The position numbers and the translations under genes are program-made. The notes under the pieces were generated by a model. It was not told where the DNA came from. It saw only the letters and a program-made list of their open reading frames with translations, and did no database searches. A stretch of 64,000 bases of DNA from Cordilura impudica (lineage: Eukaryota; Arthropoda; Insecta; Diptera; Scathophagidae): assembly GCA_963682025.1 (NCBI GenBank), contig OY821519.1:111465764-111529763 (forward strand), in the 5' to 3' direction. Positions 23,593 through 34,627 of the stretch are shown here, one piece after another. Every line of letters starts with the position of its first letter. The stretch's first letter is position 1.

Positions 23593-23835
23593 ATTATTAT
23601 TGATAAAGATGATGAAAAATAGGAATAGAAAATAGAAAATTTATTTTCAGAAATGTTTCAGACTGCCACATTTTTCATACATGTTCCATCATGTAGTCTT
23701 TTTCGATGAACCCAAAGAAAGAGAGAACCCAGAAAGTGTATTTTCACCATTTTCAGATGGAACAGTTTCGAAACCGTTTCGAAATACTTATGAAAAAATT
23801 TACGGAATGTACACATATGGTCAACTCTGTTAGAA

Positions 23836-25500
23836 AATATGTCATATCTTGGTATCGAACCAGCAAACTTCTCTAATTATACTCACTTCTCAACCAGCAA
23901 CAATACTTTGTTTGACCTATTTTTTGTAAGCAATATTTCTAATGTGTTACTTAATGAACAAATTTTCGCTTCATGTTTTTCCAAACACAATTTAATTTTT
24001 CTTGCCTACGATTATCACATCCAGTGTGAAACAAATTGCTAGTTTTTATTTATTTTTTTTTTTTTTATTTAAAAGTTATTATTTTTAAAAAAAAAGATGT
24101 TCCGTAACTCGACTGCGCCAGTTAATTGATTTAACACAATTTTATAAGGTTTTAATTATTTATTGGTTCATGATGTGTTTCTCATGAATGTTGTTTAAAC
24201 TCTCAAGAAAAAAATATTTTCATTTTCAATAAAAAAATACTACAATAAAATTCAAAGAAAATATGAACAAGAAGTTACAAATAAAATATAACAAAGTATG
24301 TTTTTTTAACAATTAGAAACAAATATAAATGAAAGTAATTAACAATATAAATTAAGAAAGAATATAGGAGAAAGAATGACTAATTAAGGATATTTAATAT
24401 ATAACTCATGGTTTGCATCTAATACAAAGCAGTTAATCTATTTCATAGATGTATGACCTTCAAGGTGGAAGCGAATTAAAACTGCTGTGCCCAAAAAAGT
24501 TAATGACAACATTAGAAAAGCTAAAACGGTCTATTATTCATTTTGAGTCTGCTATGGACTCACGTCAAACTTTGAAACACGTTTGCGATATTGGTAACGG
24601 GAAAGGAATTAAAAGCGTTGATAGCAGTATTGACAACAACAACTTCTCATTTTACAATTTTAACAATAATAACGACTCCATTAGTTGTTTTGAATATTCT
24701 GTGTAACTCATAAAGATGTTTTCTTATTGTAATTGGTGCTAAATCTAATGCAATCGGACGTGATAATATTCATCCAGTATTTGTGATTATTTTGCTGCCC
24801 TTTCTCTTGCCTGATCTAACACGTTTTGTTAACTATATTATTACCACAAGCACATTCCCTTATAAATGGAGGTATGCCAAAATAATTCCTGTTCCTAAAT
24901 CTACTAACGAATACCGTCTCATAGCAATCCTGTGTTACTTTTCAAAAGTACTCGAAAAGCTTCTTCACAAACAAATGACTACTTACATAAATATTCAATC
25001 AGGTTTTCGATCTAATCATAGCTGTGTTACTGCTTTGACTGAAGTAACTGAAAACATAAGGCTCAAGTTCCTGCCTTTTAATAATAAAGTTAATTTTTTG
25101 GTCCTACTTGACCATTCTAAGGCCTTTGACACAGTCGACCACTTAATGATATGTAACAACATCTTTTTAATTTCTCTTTGTCATCCAAAAATCTGCTGCG
25201 ATACTCCGTATATGATCGTACCCAATCCGTTTACTTGAAAAATAAAATCTCTACGACATTGAATATTACGAGAGAAGTGCCCCAATGATCCATCCTGGAG
25301 CCTGTTTCAATTAATCATTATGTAAGGAAACTCGAAGATAATTTAAATAATGTCCATCATTGGGCTACGGCCAACGAGCGCTTTTTAAACCCATTAAAAT
25401 CTAAATGTTTGATGATAAGTAAACGATCTAAAGAACCAACCATTTTTCCTGATATTGAAACTAACGGTGAAGAGATTCATGTGTCAGGAAATAGAAATAA
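23836..25500 (+). pseudogene. CR1/L2-like LINE, copy C, degraded
   Basis: Same family as the LINEs at 34628-37367 and 38240-40843. An endonuclease fragment (23839-24040: SNNTLFDLFFVSN, then SKHNLIFLAYDY) is separated by about 400 bp of AT-rich sequence from a pre-RT and RT part. From 24783 the RT reads TTSTFPYKWRYAKIIPVPK, then QSGFRSNHSCVTALTEV and DHSKAFDTVDH. The segment that should hold the YADD box is deleted: GVPQGSILGP has become REVPQ, a stop, then SILEPV, and the text resumes at LEDNLNNVHHWATANERF (about 25338). The 3' part beyond about 25500 is lost. Confidence 0.78.
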
Positions 25501-25547
25501 ATTATTATTTGAAATTTTCGTTATGTCGTTATGAAATTTTCGTTATG

Positions 25548-25740
25548 GATTTGTAAATACAGCAAGTTTGTCATTCCATCGAAAATAAATTTGCGACTCC
25601 AAAATAAACCATTTACTGAGCAAACTTAAAATAATATTATTCGTCCGTATCTGGATCTGGTTAGTATTAAAAAAGGGATAAATCGATAAATCGGCCATCA
25701 TTGTGCCAATATATGCCCTCATATATGGACACACCTCTAA
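25548..25740 (+). mobile_element. DINE-like type 2 fragment
   Basis: Diverged match to the start of the 28326 element, including GTTTGTCATTCCATCG and AATTTGCGACTCCA. The terminal hairpin and 3' end are missing. Confidence 0.5.
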
Positions 25741-25807
25741 AAAATTATTAAAATTGAGAGTGTTGTAATAATTTGGTGTAAAATTTGATAAACTTATATC
25801 AATTAGT

Positions 25808-26598
25808 TATACCCTATACCACTATGTGGTTTGGGTATAATGACTTTGTGCTGCTGTTTGTAACAACCAAAAATATTTGACCTAGACCCATCTTTAATTA
25901 TACCGATCGAATCAGAATCACTTTCTGAGTTGATTTAACAATGTCCGTCCGTCCGTCCGTCCGTCCGTCTGTCCGTCTGTGTGTCCATGTAAACCTTGTA
26001 ATCAAACTGCAGGTCGCAAATATAAATATATTTTGATGAAATTTGGTGTATAAGCTTTTATCGGCCATGGGATGAACGCTATTGAAATTGGTGAGAATCG
26101 GTCCATGTTCAGACCTAGCCCCCATACAAATTACCCCTATGAAATCGACATAAATTGTCATAAGATCCAAATTGTCATATGGATCTTACTCAAATTGGGT
26201 TTATATGCGTTCTTTACATCCACTAATGAGTAGTCCAAAAATGATCCCTTTGGGCCCATATAGAGCTGCTTCCCGATTTTCACTTAAATCTATTAAAAAA
26301 CAAAAAAAATTGCACTGATTCTTCTCAAATTTTGTTTGTATATATTTTTGCAAAATACAAGAGACTTTACCAAACATGATCAGGATCGGTCCATTTTTGG
26401 ACCTAGTCCCCATATAGATGTAGCATCCGATATGAACTTTTTCATATCTGCAGCCAAAAAAATTAATAAAAATCCCACTCAAATTTGGTTTTGCTTATTT
26501 TCTATGTCCAGTTAGTTGAGCCTAAGAGATAGGGTTTCTAAACGCATGGTATAGGGTATCGTATAGTCGGTCTAGACCGACTATAATTTTCTTACTTG
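25808..26598 (+). mobile_element. DINE-like repeat type 1
   Basis: Full-length, 791 bp. It has the 5' hairpin TATACCC...GGGTATA, (GTCC)n at about 25943-25980, the palindrome TAGTCGGTCTAGACCGACTA near 26564-26583, and a CTTACTTG end. Flanks are T-rich on the right. Confidence 0.85.
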
Positions 26599-26644
26599 TT
26601 TATTTTTTTATTTGTTTACATTTGTTACAAATAGTGCAAGAAGT

Positions 26645-26722
26645 CCATATATTAATCTAAACATAACACGCAGGTGGAGGATATCAAAGATTCGGCATAG
26701 CCGGATTTAATATGCTTACTTG
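26645..26722 (+). mobile_element. DINE-like type 2, 3' end only
   Basis: Ends with GGTGGAGGATATC, the imperfect hairpin TTCGGCATAGCCGGA, then ATGCTTACTTG at 26722. The arrangement resembles the 3' end of Drosophila DINE-1. Confidence 0.6.
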
Positions 26723-26841
26723 CTTTTTGATATGTTTAAAATCAATAAATAAATTTGATAATTTTAAATCAGCTTCATATGGGAGCTATGACTAATAATT
26801 GCCGTATGGGGTGTATTTTTTAACTATTTACTGAGTAAGTA
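26723..26841 (-). mobile_element. Left half of an old DINE-like type 1 copy
   Basis: Diverged match to the interior of type 1 (TTCATATGGGAGCTATGACTA, TTGCCGTATGGGGTGTATTT). The copy is interrupted at 26841 by a 3.6-kb TIR element and continues at 30421. Confidence 0.62.
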
Positions 26842-27009
26842 GGTCCCAATGAACAAATGCCCCCAAAAAAATTAACAAATGTCCCAACAAATTTGTATGG
26901 GATTAGGGCATTTGTTCCTGATGAACAAATGCTAAAATTTTTATGGTTTTTGGGACACAAGTTCATATTTTATTCCAATTTGAAATATTTTGGGGCATTT
27001 GTTAATTTT

Positions 27010-27774
27010 TATACCCTATACCACTATGTGGTTTGGGTATAATGACGTTGTGCTGCTGTTTGTAACAACCAAAAATATTTGACCCAGACCCATCTTTAAT
27101 TATACCGATCGAATCAGAATCACTTTTTGAGTTGATTTAACAATGTCCGTCCGTCCGTCTGTGTGTCCATGTAAACTTTGTAATCAAACTGCAGGTCGCA
27201 AATATGAATATATTTTGATGAAATTTGGTATATAAGATTTTATCGGGATGAACGCTATTGAAATTGGTGAAATTCGGTCCATGTTCAGACCTAGCCCCCA
27301 TACAAATTACCCCTATGAAATCGACATAAATTGCCATAAGATCCAAATTGTCATATAGATCTTACTCAAATTGGGTTTGTATGCGTTCATTACATCCATT
27401 AATGAGTAGTCCAAAAATGATCCCTTTGGTCTCATATAGAGCTGCTTCCCGATATTAACTTAAATCTATTAAAAAACAAAAATATTGCACTGATTCTTCT
27501 CAAATTTTGTTTGTATATGTTTTTGCAAAATACAAGAGACGTTACCAACCATGGTCAGGATCGGTCCATTTTTGGACCTAGTCCCCATATAGATATAGCA
27601 TCCGATATGAACTTTTTCATATCTGCAGCCAAAAAAATTAATAAAAATCCCACTCAAATTTGGTTTTTGCTTATTTTCTACGTCCAGTTAGTTGGCCCTA
27701 AGAGATAGGGTTTCCAAACGCATGGTATAGGGTATCGTATAGTCGGTCTAGACCGACTATAATTTTCTTACTTG
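27010..27774 (+). mobile_element. DINE-like repeat type 1, nested
   Basis: Full-length, 765 bp, inserted in the TIR element. It has the 5' hairpin, only two to three GTCC units near 27147-27160, the terminal palindrome near 27741-27760 and CTTG at 27774. A short internal loss removes GCCATGG near 27245. Confidence 0.85.
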
Positions 27775-28325
27775 TTAATTTGTAAGTTTGGGGCCTAAAT
27801 TCATTTATTTTTTTTATTAAGTTTGATGATTAAATATACTCCAAAAATAAACTACGAAACCGGATTATGTTATTGTTTTGTTTGTAGTTTATTTTCGTAA
27901 ACTGAAAATTGAATCAGTAAATAAAATTTATTGAACGCTTTAGCGCTTAACTGTGTTCCACGAATGCATCGTCCCGCTGCCGTGCGCCGCTTCCACACGG
28001 GTGTGGCAGCCACACATGCGCCGCTCAGTTGTCGTTAACTTATTTGTAGTCGCCGCAAAATATATTTTTGCAGATCATTACGATATCTTACATTTTGATG
28101 GATAAGAAACGCTATGAAAGTTTTGCAAACATTGCAATGGTTGCGAGCCAAGCTCCGCAATGTTGCTGCCGAAAAGAGTACAGAATTTAAATGCGTTTAT
28201 TGTATGAGAAATATTGAGAGCAGTATGAAATTTTTCATTTGAATAGATATTTCACAAAAAAAGACATCAAATAAATATATGTGAAAAATTATGCGGAATG
28301 TTTTTGGGGCGTAAGTTCATTTTTT
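27775..28325. other. Core of the TIR element with a GC-rich patch
   Basis: No gene recognised. Positions about 27950-28050 are markedly GC-rich for this window and contain CCACACGGGTGTGG and several GCCGC/GCGGC words. The rest is AT-rich. Neighbouring GGGGCCTAAATTCAT and GGGGCGTAAGTTCAT resemble the terminal repeats. Confidence 0.5.
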
Positions 28326-29218
28326 TATACCCTCCACACGTCAGTGGCAGAGGGTATATATAGGTTTGTCATTCCATTTGTAACGCATCGAAAAACTAAT
28401 TTCCGACCCCACAAACTATATATATTCTTGATCCTTATCACAGCCCGAGTCGATATAGCGATGTCCGTCTGTCCGTCTGTCTTTTGAAATCACGCTCATT
28501 CACAAAAAAAGCCATCTAACTGGATAAGTTTACAAAAATTTCATTTGCCGTAATTGCCAGCAGGTTGGTGTTGAAAATGGGCTACATCGGACATCATTGT
28601 GATTAGATACGAGCAAAAATATGTAGATATCTCTAAAAAAAAAAAACATAAAACCCAGTGTGTTTGTTGTAACAGTTTAGTGGTTGAACATAATAATTGT
28701 ACAACATAAAAAAATGCCACAAATATAATATGCATATATATTAACAATACCAAGAACACAATAACATAGCTCATGTTAATAGTATTGCCACATATTTTTT
28801 TGTCGTTATCACGTTATAATTAAAAAAATCGCCAATATGAAAGAAAAAATGAAAACGAAAAATGGATATTTTCCAATGGAAAATGAAAATGGAAAATGGA
28901 GAATGAAAAATAAAAATGAAAAATGGAAAATAAAAAACGGAAAATTGAAAATGTTAAATAGAAAATGAAAAATAGAGAATAGAAAATAGAAAATGGAAAA
29001 TTAAAAATGGAAAATGAAAAACGAAAATTGCAAAATGAAAAAAGGAAAATGCAAAATGAAAAATGAAAAATGAAATTGAAGAATGGAAAATGAAATTGAA
29101 GAATGGAAAATGAAAATTGAAAAATGAAAAATGGAAAATGAAAATTGAAAAATGAAAAATGAAAAATGGAAAGTGGAAAATGGAAAACGAAAACTGAAAA
29201 TGAAAAATGGAATATGGA

Positions 29219-29249
<31 letters not shown>

Positions 29250-30294
29250 TGCAAAATGGAAAATGGAAAATGAAAAATGGTGAATCAAAATTGAAAAGTG
29301 GAAAATGAAAATTGAAGAATGAAAAATGACTAATGGAAAATTGAGATTGAAAATTGAAAAATTAAAAATGAAAAATGGAAAATGAAAATGAAAAATGGAA
29401 ATGGAAAATTTAAAAATGGGAAATGAAAAATGAAATTGAAAAATGGAAAATGGAAAATGAAAATAGAAAAATGGAAAATGGAAAATGGAAAATGGAAATT
29501 GAAAAATAAAAATGGAAAGTGGAAAATGGAAAACGGAAACTAAAATATGAAAAATGGAAAATGGAAATGGGAAATGGAAAACGAAATTGAAAAATGGAAA
29601 ATGAAAATTGAAAATTGAAAAATTAAAAATTAAAAATGGAAAATGAAAATGGAAAATGAAAATTGAAAAATGAATATTAAAAAATGAAAACAGGAAAATG
29701 GAAATTGAAAAATGAAAAATGGGAAATGGAAAATGAAAATTGAAAAACGGAAAATGAAAAATGGAAAATGAAAATTGAAAATTGAAAAATTAAAAATGGA
29801 AAATCGAAAATGAAAAATGGAAATTAAAAAATGGAAAATGCAAAATGGAAAATGAAAAATTAAAAATGGAAAATGGAAATTGAAAAATTGAAAATGGAAA
29901 ATGAAAATTGAAATATGAAAAATGTTAAATGGAAAATGAAAATTGAAACATGAAAATTGAAAAATGAAAAGTTAAGAATTAAAAATTAAAAAAGGAAAAT
30001 GAAATATAAAAAATGGGAAATGGAAAATGAAAATTGAAAAATGAAAAATGGAAAATGAAAAACGAAAAATGAAAATTGAAAAATGAAAAATGGAAAATGA
30101 ACAATGAAAATTGAAAAACGAAAAACGGAAAATGAAAAATGGAAAATGAAATTGAAAAATGGAAAATGAAAATTGAAAAATTACAAATGGAAAACGAAAA
30201 CTGAAAAATTAAAAACGGAAAATGAAAATTGAAAAATGAGAAATGGGTGTAATATAGAGTTTAAGACTCAGGTGGAGGGTAACACTCTTACTTG
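28326..30294 (+). mobile_element. DINE-like repeat type 2 with a giant internal array
   Basis: Starts TATACCCTCCACACGTC, closing as a hairpin with GAGGGTATA. It continues with CCGACCCCACAAACTATATA, ATTCTTGATCC and CGATGTCCGTCTGTCCGTC, close in layout to Drosophila DINE-1. It ends GGTGGAGGGTAACACTCTTA then CTTG at 30294. Between about 28830 and 30245 lies a simple-repeat array that accounts for most of its length. It sits inside the 26842-30420 element. Confidence 0.75.
28830..30245 (+). repeat. 1.4-kb GGAAAATGAAAA-type minisatellite
   Basis: Runs of GAAAATG, GAAAAATGG and GAAAATTG words in irregular order, almost without C on the plus strand. Frames on the minus strand translate to endless FHFSFSIF; these are artefacts. 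The array is internal to a DINE-like element, not a flanking satellite. Confidence 0.85.
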
Positions 30295-30420
30295 TTTTTA
30301 TTTGGTTTTTTGAAAAATTGGGGCATTTGTTCATGTTAAGGGGCTTTCTTTAAGGTTTTGGGGCTTTTGTTCGCCACGAATTTACGATCCAGTTTTTTGG
30401 GGCATTTGTTCATTGGGGCC

Positions 30421-30690
30421 TAAGTACTCAGCGCCTGAACCAGATCTATATGATAATTTGCTTCTTATGGAAATTTAAGTCGATCTCAAAGGGGTAATTT
30501 ATATGGGGACTAGGTGCGAACATGAACCGATTTTCACCGACACTAACAGCGTTCATTCCACGACTGATAGAAACTTATATACGATATTTAATCAAAGTAT
30601 ATTCATATTCATATTTTGATTACAAAGTTTCCACCGACACATACACGAACAGACGTACATCGATAAATCGACTCAGAATAAATAAAAGAT
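30421..30690 (-). mobile_element. Right half of the old DINE-like type 1 copy
   Basis: Continues the copy broken at 26841: GATCTATATGATAATTTG, TATGGGGACTAGGTGCGAAC, CAGCGTTCATTCC, ACAGACGTACATCG. The (GGAC)n tract is nearly lost and the 5' hairpin end is not recognisable beyond about 30690. Confidence 0.68.
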
Positions 30691-31009
30691 TTCACTGCAA
30701 TAGGCAAACAGGAAAACATCAAAACATAACAAAATTTTAAGTTATAACAAACTTTTTTTTTGATTTTTTTTTTAAATTGCAAAAGTTTGACCAACAACGA
30801 GATAACAATATCAACATTGTGAGTATCACATTGCCTATAATATTGGGACTAAACAGTTTCTTCTTTAACAAAATCAATTGTTTATTACAACTCTCTAAAG
30901 CTAATATCGTAATATCGTAGTATGAAATATTTACTTAAGCAAATACAATGATACCGGAAAAAGTGTTCATTTTAAATGGTTTTCGCTTTAAGCATATTCC
31001 ACTTTAAAA
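30691..31009. other. No feature recognised
   Basis: AT-rich sequence with poly-T and poly-A runs. No gene or shared repeat seen. Confidence 0.5.
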
Positions 31010-31805
31010 CAAGTAAGAAAATTTTAGTCGTCTATACCGACTATACGATACCCTATACCATGGCATAGTGACCCAACTAAGTGGATATAGAAAATAAACA
31101 TAAACCAAATTTGAGTGGCTTTATTAATAATTTTTTTGCTGCAGATATGAAAAAGTTCATATCGGATGCTATATTTATATGGGGACCAGGTCGAAAAATG
31201 GATCCATCCTGACCATATTTGGTAAAGTCACTTATACTTTGAAAAAATATATATACAAACCAAATTTGAGAAAAAACTGTGCAATTTTTTTGTTTTTTGA
31301 TAGATTTAAGTGAAAATGAGGAAGCAGTTTTATATGGGGGCTATGGCAAAGAATTGCCAATAGGGGTTTATTTTTGGACAACTGATAAATGGATGTAATA
31401 AACACACATAAACCCAATTTGACCGAGATCTATATGATAATTCGGATCTTATGGCAAATTAAGTCGATTTCGTAGGGTTCATTTGTATGTTCTGAACATG
31501 AACCGAATTTCATCAATTTCAAGAACGTTCATCCTATGGCCGATAAAAGCTTATGTACCAAATTTAATTAAAACATATTCATATTTGCGACCTATAGTTT
31601 GATTACAATGATTATATGGGCACACAGACGGACAGACGGACGAACGGACATCGCTAAATCGACTCTAAAAGTGATTCTCAGAAAGATATTCTGAATCGAT
31701 CGGTATAATAAAAGATGGGTCGAGGTCAAATATTTTTGGTAGTTACAAACAGCAGCACAAAGTCATTATACCCAAAGCACATAGTGGTATAGGGTATAGG
31801 GTATA
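31010..31805 (-). mobile_element. DINE-like repeat type 1
   Basis: From CAAGTAAG (31010) to GGGTATA (31805), 796 bp. The palindrome is decayed (TAGTCGTCTATACCGACTA). The tetranucleotide tract is short, near 31626-31648. The last ten bases, TATAGGGTATA, are doubled. Confidence 0.82.
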
Positions 31806-32684
31806 ATAAAATCTTCGGCCACACATTTAAACACATTTTGTTGTAAATTTTCACAAGCAGTCAAATTTGGTAGCCTGTCATTTAAATTAAACTATTTGTA
31901 CAGCCCACTGTACACAAGTAAAAGCAGATATTTAAAGAGCTTGTTTAACTTGGATTTTTTCATAACATTGTTTTCAAACTTTAGTTGACTGTCAGGTGAA
32001 TTAACACACATCCTTTTTTAAAAGTCCAGCCAACACTTAATTAACCCAATTATATACTTATGATCATATATCATTTCTAATTGTTATTTATGGAAAAAAA
32101 TTTAATTACCCTCGAGTTCACGTATACCTTGGCGTATGTGTAGAAATGTTTGAGCAGATTATGTTACTTTTGTAGCAAGTGAGTGGGTAAGTGGTTGTAG
32201 TTGGGGTATAAATGGGACGACTACCTTTGCATTTTTGCATATCACTTCATTTTAATTTTTGTGTTACAGAACGAAAAAAAAAATATTTTTGCTAAGATTC
32301 TTATGTACAAGTATTTAATAATTAGTTGAACAGAAAAACAAACACTATGTTTTTTTTTAATATTTGAAAACATGTTTGCACTTAGATCAAGAAAAATCCT
32401 GTGTATTATTTACAGTTATAAATTTGATAAGTACCAGTACCAAGAAAATAGTATTAAAGCATTATTTTTATGTAATGATTTTTTAATCCTTAATCGATAA
32501 AAAAATTATTAAAAGTTAGTATAATTCTTTAGATTTTATATGAATTTAAATTTTTACATAATTTTTTAAATGTTATGATCTAAAATAGTATCTACCAAGT
32601 ATGACAGGACATCTCAAAACTTTTTTAGAATATGCTTTTATATATACTTGCTAGAAAAAATATCCAAACACGTAAGGATGAAAA
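31806..32684. other. No gene recognised
   Basis: AT-rich sequence with no frame or repeat I can identify. Confidence 0.5.
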
Positions 32685-33057
32685 TCTTAAAGCTATAATA
32701 TTAATAGGCTAGGCGATTTCTTGTGACCGATGTTTGATCTACCGTTTTATCCCCATTTTGACCAAACGTATATTATTTGAAAGGTATTTCTTTTTCGCCG
32801 TTTTGTACATTTACAGATTTATATATTTTTTCCTTTATTTCGAGTAAATTGCATTTAAAGTTGCTAATAACACATACATAAAATTATACATATGCTATGT
32901 GTGGTTTATTAAATTTGTTAATATGTTTGTTAATTAGTTTGATATCTTCATTCACAATAATAATGAACCATAAAAGTATTGGTTTGTGAATTGGCTAAGT
33001 TGAAAAATAAAGCTGGTTAGAAATTGCACTCGAATTTCGAGCGCTGGAATCTGCTAG
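32685..33057 (+). mobile_element. Non-autonomous Helitron, 373 bp
   Basis: Starts TCTTAA after an A (32684) and ends CTAG before a T (33058). A hairpin, CTCGAATTTCGAG, lies about 16 nt from the 3' end. These are canonical Helitron signals: 5' TC, a 3' hairpin then CTRR, and A/T insertion without duplication. An inverted full copy lies at 54463-54833. No coding capacity. Confidence 0.82.
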
Positions 33058-33433
33058 TATTTATAAAAGTGCTAATAAAATAATAATCGAATATATATTA
33101 ATCAGTTGGCAAGCGTAGTTGTAATCCTAATTAACGGAGGACAAATATGGTATTAATGATGAGAGAGATTCATATATTTATTATGCGTTATTACTAATTG
33201 TCGATATATGAAACATGGCATTATTAATGCAATTTCAACTTATTACAGGGTGTGCAGTTTGTCAGCTGATTGACTTAGGAACATTTGTTTTTCAAACGCA
33301 AATCCAGTACAATTTTCACCATGTAACGCGCTCAAAAAGTGACGCTGTCCATTGAAAGTAGTCTTTCTGTAGTGTAAACTCAACGTGCATATCGTTGAAA
33401 ATATGATTGCCAGACATTATATTGTATGACCAA
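33058..33433. other. No gene; possible end of a mariner-like element
   Basis: AT-rich. ACAGGGTGTGCAGTTTGTCA at about 33245 and the sequence to 33433 could be one end of the element whose transposase remnant is at 34020-34285, with a DINE-like copy between. I could not find a matching inverted end. Confidence 0.35.
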
Positions 33434-33960
33434 CAAGTAAGATATTATAGTCGCTCTAGACCAACTATGCGATACACAATACCATAAGTTTCGAGAATTG
33501 GTCTTAGGTCCAATTAATGGGTTATAAAAAATAAGTATAAACCAAATCTGAGTGAAATTTTCATAAATTCTCTGCCTGCAGATTTAAAAAAGTACATACC
33601 GAATGCTACATTTCTATGGGGACTAGGTGGAAAAATTGACCGATCCTGACCATATTTGGTGTAATCACTTCTTTTTTACAAACCAAAATTTAAGACAAAT
33701 CTGTGCAATATTTTTGTTTTAATAGGCTTAAATGAAGATGGGGAAGCAACTTTTGTATGGGGACTAGGTCCGAACATGCGCCGACTTCCACCAATTTCAA
33801 AAGCATTTGTCTTAAGGACGACAGAAGCTTATACATCGAATTTCATTACAATGTATTCATAATGGCGACGGATGGACATCGCAGAATCGACTGAAAAAGT
33901 GATTCTGATTTGAAAATAAAAGAAAGTCATTTGTTCTAACCATATACTGGTACAGCGTAC
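33434..33960 (-). mobile_element. DINE-like repeat type 1, old and shortened
   Basis: From CAAGTAAGATATT (33434) with a mutated palindrome (TAGTCGCTCTAGACCAACTA) to a decayed 5' hairpin near 33960. Much of the middle and the (GGAC)n tract are deleted. Confidence 0.68.
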
Positions 33961-34019
33961 AAAAAGTTAATGTTTTTTCCGGAGTTTAAAATATATGAGC
34001 ATTGTGCCATTTTTCTTCA

Positions 34020-34285
34020 GAGAAGGTGATACTGTCGGTAGGAAACGATATCGATGGATGTCGGCTCATTATATCTAACAGGAAATACGTGAAAAAGCTC
34101 TGAGCGGTTACTGGTTTAAACAGGATGGTGCATTACGCTACACAACAAATCAAACAATGCAGTTTCAGCAACAAGAACAATGACTTGGGTGGCCAGTTCT
34201 AACCCCTCCGAACCTCTTTTTGTGGTATTATTTAAATAGCAAAATGTACGCCAACAAACCTCAGACTACCATGCGGAAGGTAAAT
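34020..34285 (+). pseudogene. Mariner-like transposase fragment
   Basis: C-terminal half of the same transposase family as 4884-5905. GDTVGRKRYRWMSAHYI is followed by a stop, then WFKQDGALRYTTNQTM (WFQQDGAT in active relatives). Next is a frame with LTPPNLFLWYYLNSK (LTPLDYFLWGYVKSK in relatives) and MYANKPQT. No active site remains. Confidence 0.68.
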
Positions 34286-34289
34286 ATTA

Positions 34290-34375
34290 ATTTGTTATTC
34301 CCATTGTAACGCATCGAAAAAAATTTTTGGAGCCCTAGAAAATATATATATTCTTATAAAATATGCTTTGATTTA
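34290..34375 (+). mobile_element. DINE-like type 2 internal fragment
   Basis: GTTATTCCCATTGTAACGCA with TCGAAAAAAATTTTTGGAGC and ATATATATATTCTT matches 28365-28430. Both ends are missing. Confidence 0.5.
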
Positions 34376-34398
34376 AACATCATATATAATTATACATA

Positions 34399-34500
34399 CT
34401 AGCGTAACCCAGCACTCGAAATTCGAGTGCAAATTCCAGGAAATTTTATTTTTTCATTAAATTTCTTTCTTTCAATGTTTTTTTGATCTACATATTTTCG
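34399..34500 (-). mobile_element. Helitron 3' end
   Basis: On the minus strand it ends GTTACGCTAG, with the stem GCACTCGAATTTCGAGTGC just inside. This is the same 3' end as 32685-33057, with a longer perfect stem. Homology further in is weak, so the 5' limit is uncertain. Confidence 0.6.
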
Positions 34501-34627
34501 ATATTTTCACCTCTCTCATTCTTAATTAAATTATATATAGATATATCAAAGTTTTGTAATACCAAGTTTATAATCAATATTAATGTTAACACACAATTTA
34601 CTTGCGTTGCACTCAGCTCTGTAATAT

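Larger units (their letters stand above)
26842..30420. mobile_element. TIR transposon of unknown superfamily carrying two nested DINE-like copies
   Basis: Starts GGTCCCAATGAACAAATGCC (26842) and ends with the inverse GGCATTTGTTCATTGGGGCC (30420). The direct repeat TAAGTA flanks it at 26836-26841 and 30421-30426. Further GGGGCATTTGTTC and GAACAAATGC copies sit inside both ends as subterminal repeats. Subtracting 27010-27774 and 28326-30294 leaves about 845 bp with no long frame, so it is non-autonomous. A 6-bp duplication with a GG-start TIR does not let me name a superfamily. Confidence 0.78.

Noticed and set aside
28820..29288. Two overlapping frames rich in F, H, I and S
   Set aside because: Direct translation of the GAAAATGG array; no start context, no domain.
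33245..33433. ACAGGGTGTGCAGTTTGTC as the mariner-like 5' end
   Set aside because: No matching inverted end near 34285 or beyond could be found, so the element limits stay unproven.
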